Assembly (NCBI GenBank): GCA_907165135.1
Contig: OU015569.1
Location: forward strand, 8,432,501 to 8,496,500
Origin: Oikopleura dioica
Lineage: Eukaryota; Chordata; Appendicularia; Copelata; Oikopleuridae
Reading direction: 5' to 3'
DNA: 64,000 bases
The notes beneath the pieces were generated by a model. That model did no database searches, was not told the DNA's origin, and worked only from the letters and a program-made list of their open reading frames with translations. The position numbers and the translations under genes are program-made. How positions within the stretch are numbered: the first letter of the stretch is position 1; each line of letters starts with the position of its first letter. Positions 11,001 to 23,497 of the stretch are shown one piece after another.

Positions 11001-12452
11001 GTGGGTTTTGTCTCGGAGCATTACAAAATACTTTCCGATAGAGGGAAAAATGATGAGCTCGGCAATCTGTATTGATCCGAGTTACCACAATCGAGTTAGG
11101 GTAATTGTATTCGAGATCGTATGTCAGTTTACATAATTTGCGACGTTTACCTGAAGTGCAAGAGGCGTCTTTGGCACCACAAGCTTAATCGTTTGCGGCC
11201 GTGCATTTGCATCGGCGGCATGATCGGGCAACCCGTTCGATTCAAAGATGAAAAAACGGCCGATGTCGTCGACAGTCAGTCGGCAGTCTGGAGATCTAGA
11301 GTCGTAACGGCATTTGAAAGCGGATCGTTCCGAATATTTTAGACCTGAAACGGTGTTTGAATGATTTTGTGAAGTTCATATTTTGACTAACAAATAAAAA
11401 GTTAGGAACTCCTGCATGCTCGTTCCCGAAAAATCCATTGAAGACGAGTGGGGTCAATTAATAAAAAACTCAAGCGATTCCGGTTTAGTCGCAAATTGCC
11501 TACTTTGCAACGTTTATATGTAAAGAGAACATCTAAACAAAGACCGAGCAAGTTACGCAACGTGTGGCGTGTGATCGGAACAGGAGAAAATCCGAAGCCG
11601 TATCGCGGTCTGGCCAAATTCCGTTCAGACCAGTTTCTTTGCATTTTTGGAACTTTTTAATGCCTTCCGGGGCGATAGGCTTCTATGAAAGGTACTAGAA
11701 TGGAGCTATGTTTTAATCTCGGATTTGGTTGATATAAAAATGTCAAGACAAGGCTGTCTTCGGGCTGGAATGTTGTTCGAAACATTTGATATTTTAATAT
11801 TGGCCAGATGAAAACAAAAAATAAAAAGACTCTTCAAAATATAACAGCGTTTTTTGCGGCCATTTAGATGAAGCTAGCATTTTACTTCCTCGAAGAAGCA
11901 TTATATAATTTTTGGCGAAAAGGCTCAACAAATATGCAAACGCAATATTTTCCAAGTGTAGTATGAGCTTCTTTTTATTGGTAATTACCGCAAATTTGTT
12001 TGGTTTTCCTTCAGCCACGCCACACCCCGATCTTCAACATTTTTGAGTAAGTTTGTTGACCAGGAGTGCCAAGTAACGTGTCAAGTACAAGGAAAGTACT
12101 TGGGCTATGCAAAACAAGTGCTAGCATATGAATACTTAATATTCGATAAAATGGAAAACCAATTTTATGTCAGAAACATGTCACTTCGAGATTAAGGACG
12201 CGGAGTTACTCGTACTCCAGGGGGGTAGGATCATCGTCCTTCGCGAATATCTTGGAAATTCGTTATTCTAGTTATAGAATATTTATTCATTTTTAGAAGG
12301 CTGTATATGAGTCATGAACTTTAGAAGCAAAAAAATTGATACCGATGAAAATTTTGATAGATAATTGTCAATAACATATAAATGAATATTGATTAAAGTA
12401 ACGTACCATGGATGACCACGGGTAGAATTGCTAGAAGGTTTAGTCTGGCCAT
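8080..12452 (-). CDS. Secreted YHYH-domain protein with long basic Thr/Pro/Lys-rich C-terminal region
   Basis: Nine exons on the minus strand (12452-12407, 11344-11151, 10579-10308, 10265-10136, 10014-9878, 9834-9780, 9717-8807, 8763-8204, 8159-8080) give about 794 aa in one frame. A signal peptide (about 1-16, LNLLAILPVVIHG) is followed by a YHYH domain to about residue 250. Its marks are SNGLPDH, GLALNGVPIY, GIYRYHIYPKC, GILGVALDGFPIYGP, DLDECHGKWHG, DYRYHV and FIGCFRG. Some 500 residues rich in Lys, Thr, Pro, Ser and Arg follow, including a six-Arg run, before the end FSRLFD. YHYH proteins are secreted and poorly understood. Exon 3 start is the least certain; intron 1 (1,062 bp) is unusually long here. 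The junction at 9718-9779 that fuses the two halves is in phase, but two genes cannot be excluded. Confidence 0.7.
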
Positions 12453-15400
12453 GATTATTCTCTCTTCATATAATTAAGTTTCTATTGCTCTCTTTCTCTT
12501 TATCTTTGCTGTGATTCTGGGAGACCAGGAGCACTCAAAGACAAACTTTCTGCGAAAAAATTAAGTATCTGGAGATGATCCAAGCACAGGAACCTTCGAC
12601 GATCGCGGAATACAATGCTTTGCGCCGGACGGGGGCGCTCGCGTAAAGCGCTCATCCCGCTGCGCGATCAAGGGAACGGTTACAGAGGCACTATTAGAAA
12701 CGAATTAAGGTCCACCTGTTCTGATAACTCGTGTGCAACTAATCACTATCAATAGGCGAAGACAAGTGAATTAGTTGTGAATACTTGTTCTATTTCTTTC
12801 ATTTGCGGAAGAAACACAGACTTTTGATTCCAAGGAAGAGCCAATAAATATTTTATGCCCAAAATTATTTTCTTTGTGCTGGGTGACGAATAAACTAATT
12901 TCCTAAGTCTATTAACTCGTATTTAGGAATCAAATATTGCAGCTCCGCTTGGAGAGGGTCAATCTTTACGCGCCTTCTGTTTCCCCATCACGAAAGTCTG
13001 CGCCATTTAGAAGGAGCAGGGAAGTATTCACTGGCTTAACGGAGCTTCCTTTTGTTTTACAACGATGTGGAACGGGGGAAATCCGATTAGAAATCTGACT
13101 GCAATGAGAGTTACAATTTGCCGCAATCGGATGGAGTGGTACTGAGCATGAAATGGAGATTCCAGATTCGACTAGCTCGGCATTTGCTCGAGCCATTGTT
13201 GAGGTTTCTGAGAGGGCCAACGTTTAACCAGTGAACATTAGGCCACATCAATCGATCTAAACTTGCTCCCCAAAACTCGCAACAAAGACGGATCAACGGC
13301 TCGCTTCCGCTTCAGCCAGAATACCAGGCTTCTGCATACGCATAAATGCCACTCTTTAAACTCTTTTCGGCGGGAAATCCCGATTTAATTCTACGCTTGA
13401 ATCGATGAAAAACCTTTTTACTGCTCATGTCAAGATCTTATTTAGAGAAGAAGTTTAAGAGAACACCATCTGCGCACTTGGGTGCATTTTGCATTCTTAC
13501 GCGGTTTCGCTTTGGGGAAACGTGCGGTATCGCAGATTTCGGCTGGAGAATCGTCAATCTGTAATTCAACAACTATCCTTGGCGTATTTACTCCTCATGA
13601 GCAAACCTTATTATATAATCTCTGCGGGCCGATAAACAATTACTATGTCCTCAATAGAAATGCTTCTTTTTGGATTTCCGACAAGGAGTAAACAAAGATT
13701 CAATTTAGAAATAATATTTAGAAGAAACTAACTCTTCGATTCACGGCAACGTTGAACCACCGACATTTGAATTTACTCGGTCTTTTATCAAATATTTGCA
13801 GCTCAAATATTTCAACCTCTCAATAAATGTAACGCTACAGAACGCTAACCATTTATTTCAACACAAATGGGCCATGTAATAAATTTAAGCTCTAACTCTT
13901 GTTATTTCGCTGCCCCATTGATGCAGCGCAAGGAATGCCGTCCGACAAATGCTAGTTGAGCATTCGTTGTAAAATGTGCTGAATTAAAATATTCTATGCC
14001 GCGAAAATCTCCCGCTTAACATTTTTAACGCTTGTTTGACGTGTTATCTGTGGATCATGTGATACAAAAAAAGACCACTCTCTAAAAACATCTCTGATCG
14101 AATGTTTGTGTTGGTTATTCGTTTTGTGTGCTGTTTAGAACCTTGCTTTTGTAACCTGGCGCCTAAATATGCACGTCGAGAGAATATCGGACGCGTGCTC
14201 TAATAGTTTGCTGATATTTATGAAGAACACGGAGTCCAGTTTACACGCACTCCAAATTACAAGCTTTATAAACTCTTCGTTTTAATTATTGAGATGTTAT
14301 CATCTTGACAGGTCGGTCAAGCTTTTTGTGCTCGACAGAGAATAGCTCTATAATCTTATTGATGAATTCCCTGATCTGATACAGTTGATTGATTGTTATC
14401 ACCAACGTGCAATTTCTGACTTCCACTTTCCCATTTGTCAAGGTCTTCCTGCCCCCAACGAAGTTATCTTCAAAAATCATAAAAATTGATCATTCATCAA
14501 ACTGTGCACCTGAGGGCCCTCCGAAAAAAACCTCATTGACGGAGCCTATTACACAACTTCTGCAAAATTTCTAAATTGATAAATTGTTACTCTAGCTTCA
14601 AGGCCACCAATCGACCATTTGCCTCCTGTTTCTTCGAAATCGCAACAATAACATCTGCGTTTTCTTCTCGATTTCACGCGTTAATCAATCCACGTTTTTT
14701 TGCTCAAGCATGATAATTTTTCTCGAAATGAACGTATTCTGTCTCATAACAAATAGAAATGCAGTGACTCAATCAATCTTGGGCAAATTTCAAGGGAAAT
14801 TTAGTGAACAAAAAACGAGATTCCGAAAACGTGCAAATGGTGAAGAGTATTTCAATAATTTTAGGCTGTCGGAGCAAGTCGTTCTTAGTTTGCAACCATA
14901 AAATTAGTCTAACGACGAGAAATTTGCTACATGAGCTACTATTCGTCTTTTGGTTGTGATTTTAGCCAGGGATTTCCTGACTTATGTACTCTTGGAATTG
15001 TTGACGGAAACTTTTTAAGGGGCATACATTTGATAAGCAACGAGTGCGCTTTAGTGACACGTTTAGGGACGTGTCGGCAACACATTTTTCTTTCAAAAGA
15101 AAAAGAAAACACGTCTTTGCAAATGCGTTGAAAATCCACCGTTGAATTCAGTAGACGTGTGTCGGCGTAAGCAAAACTGTAACCTGTCAATGAAGCTGCA
15201 TACTCGGCGTCTAATCGACATTTCATCAAACGCAGAGAGTGGTCTTTCACTTTTTATATTCATTTTTTATAATTCATTTAATTATACGTCGACTGTTGTT
15301 CAATTAAAAGCCTCGTGGTTTCCGGCTGTGCCAATTACAGAATACTTACAGAATGTTTATCATAACACTTTCCGCCGAAAAATTCCAGCACCGAGGCAAA

Positions 15401-16744
15401 TTTTGAGCGAGAAGAAATATCAATCTTTTCACGCGACAGATTTTGCAGACTGCATTTATGAAAATTCGATTTGCCCGAGCGACAAAATGCGAATACTTGC
15501 GGTTTTCCTCGGTACTCGCCGCCGCAGACTCAGAGTTTGATGATTTCTTCGGCGAGAATTGGAGGCCAAATCTAGCGGAACCTGTGCTTGAAGATGGCGC
15601 AATGAAACTCAGAAAAGTGCCACTTGGTGTACTATCGGTTGAGAGCCACGGTTCTAAACCAAAACAGTTAGAGAGCACGATGCTGACTTCCTACACGTTC
15701 GCCTGGCCTTGTTGATAAACCGGCAGTAGTTAGACAATCAATGGAATTCATCGTCTTCGCAATGTTTAGCCGAGTGCGTGTTTAAATCCAAACGGCTATC
15801 GTTGAAGCAAAAACATCTCGTTTGTGATGTGACTTCTCGTGTAACTAATTATTCTTGTTGGGAAATGAAGCGCAGCCGGTGTGACATTTATAGATTTGAA
15901 TTTCCTGCAGGCGACAAAAACACTTCCAAATTTCGAAAACAAAGGAAAATGAAATCGAAATGGAAAAACAGGTAACGTTGAACAAGTCGCTCACATTCGA
16001 TCATTGGCTAGAACTAGCCGAAGCAAGAGAAACTTCTGCACTCGCCTGGCAAAGTGTGGCCGAAAGCAGCAAACCGGAATCTGTCTTGCCTTCTTCACAA
16101 TAATAATTATTTTTGCGAAAGGAAACGGCGCCAGCACGCTTAGCTTTTTTAACTTAGAATTACGAAACGGCTGAGCGCCTTTCAGTCGTCGAGGGATACT
16201 TGAAAATTAAAATACATGATACGGAGCTTGTCAATGCTGCAAAGGGAAAGTTCATTCATTCTAGCGACGAATGCTCGAAGGATATTTTTATTTGTTGTAA
16301 TTCTCTGCGTTAGCACTTAATCCCTCGACGAGTACGTATTTATGTTTTGGTATAGTCACTCGCACTTCACACATGTGCCTAATAGCTTATATATTACATA
16401 CGACTAAAGCACCTGCGCTGGCAACAGATTGAACTACTTTGAGAAAGAGCTATTAGACGCGCAGAAAGAACGAGATAATGAGACATTCGACAAAGTGCAA
16501 GGTTTCGGTTTGCAATCGTATTTCCTTCTGAATATAGAATCTTTTATATCTACTCTTTACGACTAAGACTTTCGACTTGAAGTTTAAAATATGGCGTTTT
16601 CGAAACCTTGAAAAGCATTGAGGCAAAAAGGGGAAATATTTTCAAAACAACTCGATGATTTCACTTTTACGTTCGTGTTATAAAGATCTTAATTTAAAAT
16701 TAAGTCATCAAAGAATTCGCGCTTTAAAACACAGTAAATAAGAG
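12453..16744. other. Gene-poor region, 4.3 kb
   Basis: I find no supported gene on either strand. Open frames of 60-130 codons are present but lack splice context, domain content or biased composition. It lies between the divergently oriented YHYH gene (minus) and MGAT5-like gene (plus), so it likely holds both promoters. A GC-rich stretch sits at about 12600-12670, with the inverted pair GATCGCG / CGCGATC at its ends. The MGAT5 5' exon with its membrane anchor may also lie here undetected. Confidence 0.5.
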
Positions 16745-19234
16745 ACATTAAGAAGATATACGAAATCGAATATGAAATAAAACGACACGAAAATCCTCAT
16801 CTTCAAAATCCGGATGCAATCCTTGGCCCAGCGCATTCCTCTATTGATGTGTCAGACGAAGAAATTTCGCTATGGCCAGGGTGCATATCTTCTATTCTAG
16901 GACAGTTTCGATTATATTCAGCAGAATCTTTGTGTTTTCACAACTAAATTAATTATAAATAATAGAGACCTTACCAAAGCAATTATCAAAAACAAAGAAT
17001 TTATGTTCCCCTGTTTAGACATGACGAAAAAGGATGATCTAAGATTTATCCTCGAGTTTTTGCACAAGGAGCATAATCTCTGCCCTAGTCCCGATACAAT
17101 AAAAAGCGAAAACATTAATCGCGAAGATGATGATTTTGAAGATGAGGGCCTCCTAGTTCCTCTGAAATCACTGACTGGCATTGTCAACAAAGTCGAAAAA
17201 TCTTTGAGCAAAGAAAATGTCCTTCCCAAAATTATCAAGCAGAAAGTCGACCACTGGGACAAAATAGCCGCAACTTATAAAGCGAAATGGACTGGTGAAA
17301 CCCCTGAGACATTGAAAGTGATAGCACATATTGGCGCTGCCGAAAACCTTCCATCGAGCATGCGTTATTTGATTAAAGATGAGCATAGATTTGATTTGCT
17401 AAGCATTTGGTCAGGAAATGGTTCTAAGAGCTACTTTTTATCTTATACAAGTTTATCATTTTTAAATATTTAAAATTAAAGAATCCTGAAAAATAAATGC
17501 TGCTAGAATCAAGATGAAAGATGTATTGGGGGCAATGAACATTGTCGGCTACGATTTGACGCTTTCTTTATCAATGAATGACCTAGAAGACGCGCTTGCG
17601 ATGTTCGTGGAAAACATTGACAAGTGCAACGAGATGAAAGACTTGCCAGACATTATCATAACAGATTACACGGGCCTTGATGAACTAGCCGAGCTCGAGG
17701 GATCCGTTAGAGGCCCAAGTGCCAAAGGACGATTTTTCGAAAAGATCAAGTGCCGCATTCGTGTCATCGACCCATTTGGCACGGATCCATTCTTCAACGA
17801 GCCTTCTCTCTCAAAATCTCAAGACAGCGTCGAAAACCATGGATTCGGACTTCCCAGCTTGAAACAGTTTTTAACTGCCTATCCGAACAAAGAAAACTAT
17901 TGGGGAGGATTCGCCGTCTCAGGCAGAGTTCTCATACAACGCAGGTCTGCTCATTTGACAATTTTGAACTCGTCGCAAAGCTGAAAGTATTAATCAAACT
18001 AATGAGAGGGAGAAGTCAGCATATCTATATGGAGCAAGCTCAGGAATTATTCAAAGTCATCCGGCTCTAATCGACATGCTGGCTGCGGATTTCCGCGTAT
18101 TCATAACTGTCGATTCAGATGAAATAGAAGCATCTAAATTAAGTCAAAATGTAACAAATCTCGGAATCTTGCTCAATTCAGAAAAGAGTCAGGAATATAT
18201 TTAGACCAGCTTTTTTTTAGATAAGACGGAATGTTCAAATAGTTTGTTGCCATAACTTGACTCTCAAAAAAGAATTGCAGCAGTTTTATCAGTCCATTGA
18301 TGTAGTCGTCAATGTCGGCCAGAAAGTAGAGACGCTAGCGCCGATTCAGATGATCTCAAACGGCGCATTTTATATCGGGCCCAGATTCGATCATCCGGTT
18401 GGGAGAGCCCCAGGAGGCTCAAATTTAGTGAGCAACCCTTTTGGAACCTTACCGTCATTTAGTTTTGGCTCAAATGCAAAATAGTATTTATAAATTTTTG
18501 ATATTCATATCTTTTGAACCCCTGAATAGAACACTTGACTGCCACATCCCATTTATTGACGATAGTATCCGAACAAACCGCCAGCGATTACAAGACTTTT
18601 CAACAATGAAGGAGGGTACAAAGTAAATTATAAATTATAATTTCTGAATTAGCATATTTGGAAAGTACGGGCAGGCTTTATGCGATTTTGTACCCCAAAC
18701 CCAAGGATCTGACAAGAATTTTGAAACGTGAGGCGTCGAAGACGAAACCACAACCTTTCATACCTGTTGGTTTCAGCGGAAAAGAATTTATTAATCGATT
18801 GAGGCACAATATTGAAGAGATGGATTTCTGTCCGAAGAGGATCGTCCACAGCTGGGTTGACTACGCAGATATGATCGTAATTCAAGCTCCACCGGGGACA
18901 GATTGCTCACAAGCTTGCAGCACTAAAGGTCTTACGTGTAACGCAGAGATGTTTTCCTATATCAATCAGAAGCGGTTTCTAACAACCTTTTGGCCTAAAT
19001 GCAAAAATATCATCAAAATCACATCACGTAGCTACTGGAGCTTAGGATATCCGGCGATAAATGGACAGAATTGCATTCTCCAGGTACTAAGGGCTCTAAG
19101 GTGTCGACCGGTTTATCATATGACTTGAGGATAACAACAAACTGCTGGGTTGTTCGGTTCCGGGAGAGGGCGAAAATAGAAGAGTTTGTCCCTGCCAGAA
19201 AAAAGATCTTTACGAAAAAATGAACACTGAATGA
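16745..19234 (+). CDS. MGAT5: MGAT5-like alpha-1,6-mannosylglycoprotein beta-1,6-N-acetylglucosaminyltransferase (GT18), 5' end unresolved
   Basis: Golgi enzyme family that adds the beta-1,6-GlcNAc branch to N-glycans. Exons: about 16745-16931, 16966-17427, 17507-17944, 17988-18187, 18273-18427, 18566-18615, 18666-19083, 19130-19234. Recognisable segments are LKVIAHIGAAENLP, IRVIDPFGTDPFFN (the family's conserved DSFGTEPEFN-like motif), FAV-S then AYLYGASSG, LAPIQMISNGAFYIGPRFDHP, and a Cys-rich end with CSQACSTKGLTC and NRRVCPC. Junction 17428-17506 restores frame as a GA-AG intron and lines up with the family there; GT choices do not. I could not find the start codon or the type II membrane anchor; the first listed exon is open from about 16745. 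An AATAAA at 19246-19251 follows. Orthology is good at family level. Confidence 0.82.
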
Positions 19235-19245
19235 TAAAGTTTATG

Positions 19246-19251
19246 AATAAA
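19246..19251 (+). promoter_or_regulatory. Poly(A) signal of the MGAT5-like gene
   Basis: AATAAA lies 12 bases after the TGA at 19232-19234. The convergent tetraspanin stop lies at 19331, so only about 95 bp separate the two 3' ends. Confidence 0.6.
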
Positions 19252-19330
19252 AGCATGTTATAAATATGTCCATTTACAGCAGCAAATATGAACAAAAATA
19301 CAGAATAAACATGAAGGAAGATTGCATAGA

Positions 19331-22300
19331 TTACTCCAAGGGCCGTAAATTGTAATTTATTCCGACTTCATCCTCCGAATCCGGCTCATGGAACGTTTTT
19401 TTCAAGATAGATTGAGGTCTGGGTTCGTCCCGCTGGCTCACAAGTCGACTGACGTCGTTTATAGATGGGAATTGAGACTAAAAACGATATTTTAACTGAT
19501 TGCCAACGACAAGGCAACTCTACCGGATGGACTGGAATAGTCCGCTCATCATCGAAATTGTCGTTATCATCATCGTCTTTGTTGCTTTTAAGCACTTCCG
19601 ATGGGCATTTGTGAAGCGATTCAAGTTGAATTGGGTAATTGCGTGCCAGAACCATTTCTCGCGATCTGAGTTCCTTCTCCTCTTCCATAAAGGACGCTTG
19701 TTTTTGTTCCCAGTCATATCGAGCTCTATTGTATGCTTTCAAAAATTTTCGCTCAAGTCTTGTTCGTCGTATCAAGAATCTCGCGGCCATTACTTAATTT
19801 TAGCTTATTTCTGAAGTCGAGTGTGATTCTTACTTTGAAGCAACATTATTGCCCACAAAGATATCCAGATAGCGGCAATAGCAGCTGATTTTCTCTCAAT
19901 GAAGTTTCCGACTTGCTCATAACAACCTAAATATTTATATTATAAATACTTTGATGAATTCTTCACGTTACCTGTGAGATAAGGCTTTTCAATAATATTG
20001 ACGCCACAATAGCCTCCACCGAAACCTCCACTAGCACAACATGATTCTGGAATTCTGCATTTATCAGGTTGAAAGCGAGTTCTCAAGTCTTCTTCTTCCA
20101 ACTTGTCGACCTCATCTTTCTCGGGCTTTGGTTTGACCATTATAGGTTGAGTTTTAGGTGGCATAAAAAGCGTTTGGCGTGTTGTTGCCACTGCTTGTTT
20201 CGTAAAGGGAAGCTCTATAGGTTTTGTAGAGGACGTCAAAGATGTCGTTGTAACAGGGGCAGAGCTCGGAAATGTGACTGGAGTGAGCGGTGTTGGTGAC
20301 TGTTTTTTAGGAATCGGTCCGAAGGCATCAAAGGGATTTGATGGAAGTTGTCGCTGAGGTTCAAAATCCGGTAATGATGGCAAATAATCTCTATCAGATT
20401 CTGAATTTTTGGGGACGCATACAATTGCGCTCTTCGTCCAATCTTTGAATCCGTCGCTTCCGCAGCATTGCAGTCTGCTCTGAGTGAAGTCAATCATTCT
20501 TGATAGTGCCCAGCGTGTCGGCCCCTTTCCATCTCCATGATTGTAGTGGAAAACTGCAGCAAGTGATGCGTATTTGAAAATTTTCATCACTTTGCCAGCC
20601 AAGATCCAGAAAGCAATTCCAGCACCAAAGAAAGAGAGAAAGAGAAGGACGAGTATCCAAGCGAAAAAATTGAGCATAATCAAATGGCATCGTAAGAATC
20701 CAAGCGCGCCGTTGATTGAAACAAGAACAACAAGAAGTCCCAAACACAAGCAAAAAAATGCTGGATCGGCGCAAATTAAGATCGGGTCGGTCAATCCGTC
20801 CAATCTTACCTAAATTAAAGCTAGATGAGGATGAAGTGAATAAGACATACTTTGATAACCCCGAAAATTCCGAATCCAATGGCAATGCAGCCAACAACGA
20901 AGAACGATAAATTGATGAAAAAGAAAAAGTATCTGAAAAAATATATTAGTCCAATCTCGAGAGGGCCAGCTTCAGTAACCTGTACAAAATAGAGATGAAT
21001 GATCTTTTTGGAGGTTTTTGAGTAGGGGGTATAAGAGGTAGTTTTCCTGTATATTTGTTTGGATCAATAAATTCTTCACCGCCTAGAGGTGGAGAAGGAG
21101 CTCTTGATTGTCTATTTGATGGAACTCGGCTACTTTGGCTTGATTGATGTATTCTCTCGATAGTTTGCCGCTTATCCTCGATCGGGAGTCCAAGGTCATC
21201 CCTCTCTTCGGGCTCCTGTTCCAATGGGTCATCGATAACAATTTCATTCGGGACATTAACGTGTATTGATTTGTCTGGGTCTTCCCAAGCAGAAATGTTT
21301 TCAACCGGAATGAGGGGCTTTCCGAACGTTCTCGGAGAAACTGTCGGCAGAGCATCGACGTCTTCTGCCTCTTCTACAGATTTTTCCGCTGGTTCTCCAG
21401 AGTCCTCTCCCTTTATAACATCTGGGGCATCCATTTTGGAGGATTTTTCGATTGAAGTGCCCTCGTCTTCATAATCATCAAGATCGTACTGATTCATTTC
21501 CCGCGGATTTTCATCTCTCTTGAGTGTTTCAACTTTGACCTCTGTGTTTCCCATGTGATCAGTTCGGTGAATTTCAATGTCCGCAATAGGTCCCGTTGCA
21601 AGAGGAAATATCTCCAAGTCATTCGGGTCGCCTTCTACTCCGATTTTTCCAAGTTGTTCCGATAAGTTAATATCGGGGTCGATCACGCCTATTTGTGCGC
21701 TATCATTGATCGTTTCTAGAGTATTTGATCCAAGAACACCAAGAGAGTTCAGAGTACTAATCATAGCATCATTGGCGACTTCTGTAGGTTGACCATTGTC
21801 TGTAGATATAAAGACGGACGCAAAGTTTTGCTTTTCAGTCGGTGGCTTTGTCTTTTTACCGAAATTGGGAATGGCTCCTGGAGCTGTTATTTCGATAAGA
21901 GTCTCATCCTTCGACTGTTTTATCACTTTTTCTTCCGTGATATTAGCCGGCTTGACTTTTTCTTTTCGATCTTTTTTACGCTCTTTGAGAATACTGAGCT
22001 CTGGATTCTCAAGAATAATTTCCGAAGGTTTCCCTTGACCTTTCGCCTTTTCAAGTCGTTCTAACTTTGCTTGGTCATCGACGGCTTCTTCAATTTTTGC
22101 TGGCTCTTCTTTTGGGGTAGATTTGATTTGAACAATGTCAACTTGTTTCATCTCTTCTTTGATGAGTTCTTTTTTACCGCCTGGTCCAGTAATCTTGCAC
22201 CTTTCCAAACCTATCGATTCTGGAAGTATAATTGGCCCGAGCTTACTTTTTTTACTTCGATCCTTTTCGTCAGCTTTTTCTTCGATCTCATCTGAAGTTT

Positions 22301-23216
22301 CTTCTCCTTTCGGGATATATTCATTGACGATGTCATTAGGGTCAATCAATGAAAGGATGTTTTTCTTTTCCACTGTTTCCACATCAAGCTTATTCTGAGC
22401 TTTTAGCCCCTTTTTTCCAAGAAGAACGCCAGGATAACTAAAATCCGCAATCTTCTCATTCTTAGATATTCTTTCTGGCTCAGGAGCTGTTACAAGTTTT
22501 TGCTTGACAGTTGACTCAGTGATCTCAGATTCTTCTTCAATGTCATTTTTTGTGAGCGCGTTGTACGCAGCAACCATTGGGTCTTCGAATACTTCTTCCA
22601 CAGGTTCTTGTTGCCCAGGAAGATATGTGTCCTTGTAAGCATCAGGTGGATCATCTGCGACTTTTCCCTTTTCCAGAATCATTCTTTCTATGTCGTCCTG
22701 ACCAAGTGGCTGCTGGTCATTGATTCCATTTATCAACTCTCGAAAGCTTTTCCCTTTTTGATCTCGTGGATCGATCAGATTCCCCCGTCCCAATGATATC
22801 TGTACGTCATTATTGCCTCGATTTCGTTTTGAGTTCTTCTTTCTTATGTCGACAAGGGGAAGCTTGTTCTCGTAAACTAGAGATAGGTTAGAAAGGCAAG
22901 TCTGTTAGAAAGGCATTGTCTTAGAAATGAGTTATATTATATAAGTCATTAAATCTGGGCACGTACTTATATGTCGTCCATTTTCGGTTTGAATCTCGTC
23001 CACAGGGACGAACTCATCTGCTAATTTATTTTTGCCTTGATGATCGTCTTCGAATTCATAGCTTGCATCGATTTCGTCTGGTTCTTCAAATGATAGTTTC
23101 AATTCTTCTTCTAATTCCTCTTTTTCTTCATTTTTAGAGCTCTTGGAAGGACTTCTACGTGGAAATTTATTGTTTAGAAGATTTGTCAAGTTTTTGTCGA
23201 ATTCGACTTCTCTCAT
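19331..23216 (-). CDS. Tetraspanin with giant (~715 aa) N-terminal extension and long tails
   Basis: Seven exons (23216-22967, 22876-20980, 20932-20851, 20809-19972, 19926-19834, 19792-19524, 19477-19331) give about 1,191 aa with every phase matching. Residues 1 to about 715 are an acidic, Glu/Lys/Pro-rich, repetitive region. TM1 (about 716-743, FFVVGCIAIGFGIFGVIK), TM2, the short loop GALGFLRCH and TM3 follow. The large extracellular loop carries QCCG, SCC and YCG, with a Pro/Thr-rich insert of about 100 residues; TM4 contains AAIAAIWISLWAIMLL. A tail of about 130 residues ends the protein. Tetraspanins normally have N-termini of about 10-20 residues. The link is intron 20933-20979 (47 bp, starts GTTACT): ending the long frame instead gives an in-frame stop at once. 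The ATG follows TTTAACAG by three bases. Fusion is strongly suggested, not proven. Confidence 0.75.
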
Positions 23217-23497
23217 TTTCTGTTAAATTTTCATTATTATGATTTGAATCGTGGAAAGTAGTAAGTTATCATCCATTCGGACCGATTGGACCGTGTGCTA
23301 GAATCATACGAGCCTGCAGGCGCATCGCCGCGCAGTAAGCTCAAGAAAGTACTCGGCCGGAGCTCATTCGCTCCTTTCAATGCCGGACAATGGAATGCCT
23401 TGCGAGATTTGTTTGCAATACACGTTTGCCAGTCTTGTGAACTCAATAAAACTATGTATTGGCGAATTGATTAGTTTTTCAGCATAAATGAGTCTTA

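Noticed and set aside
15056-15075. Inverted repeat GACACGT-6-ACGTGTC
   Set aside because: Only 7-bp arms, no poly-U or partner sites; within chance for 64 kb.
15142-15678. Overlapping 110-132 codon frames on both strands in the gene-poor region
   Set aside because: No domains, no biased codon signs, mutually overlapping; treated as chance.
15960-16103. 47-codon plus frame MEKQVTLNKSLTFDHWLELA
   Set aside because: Composition is plausibly coding, but there is no splice partner or homology; too weak to call.
23237-23474. Short frames on both strands just upstream of the tetraspanin
   Set aside because: GC-richer than surroundings but without splice or family support; probably promoter or UTR.
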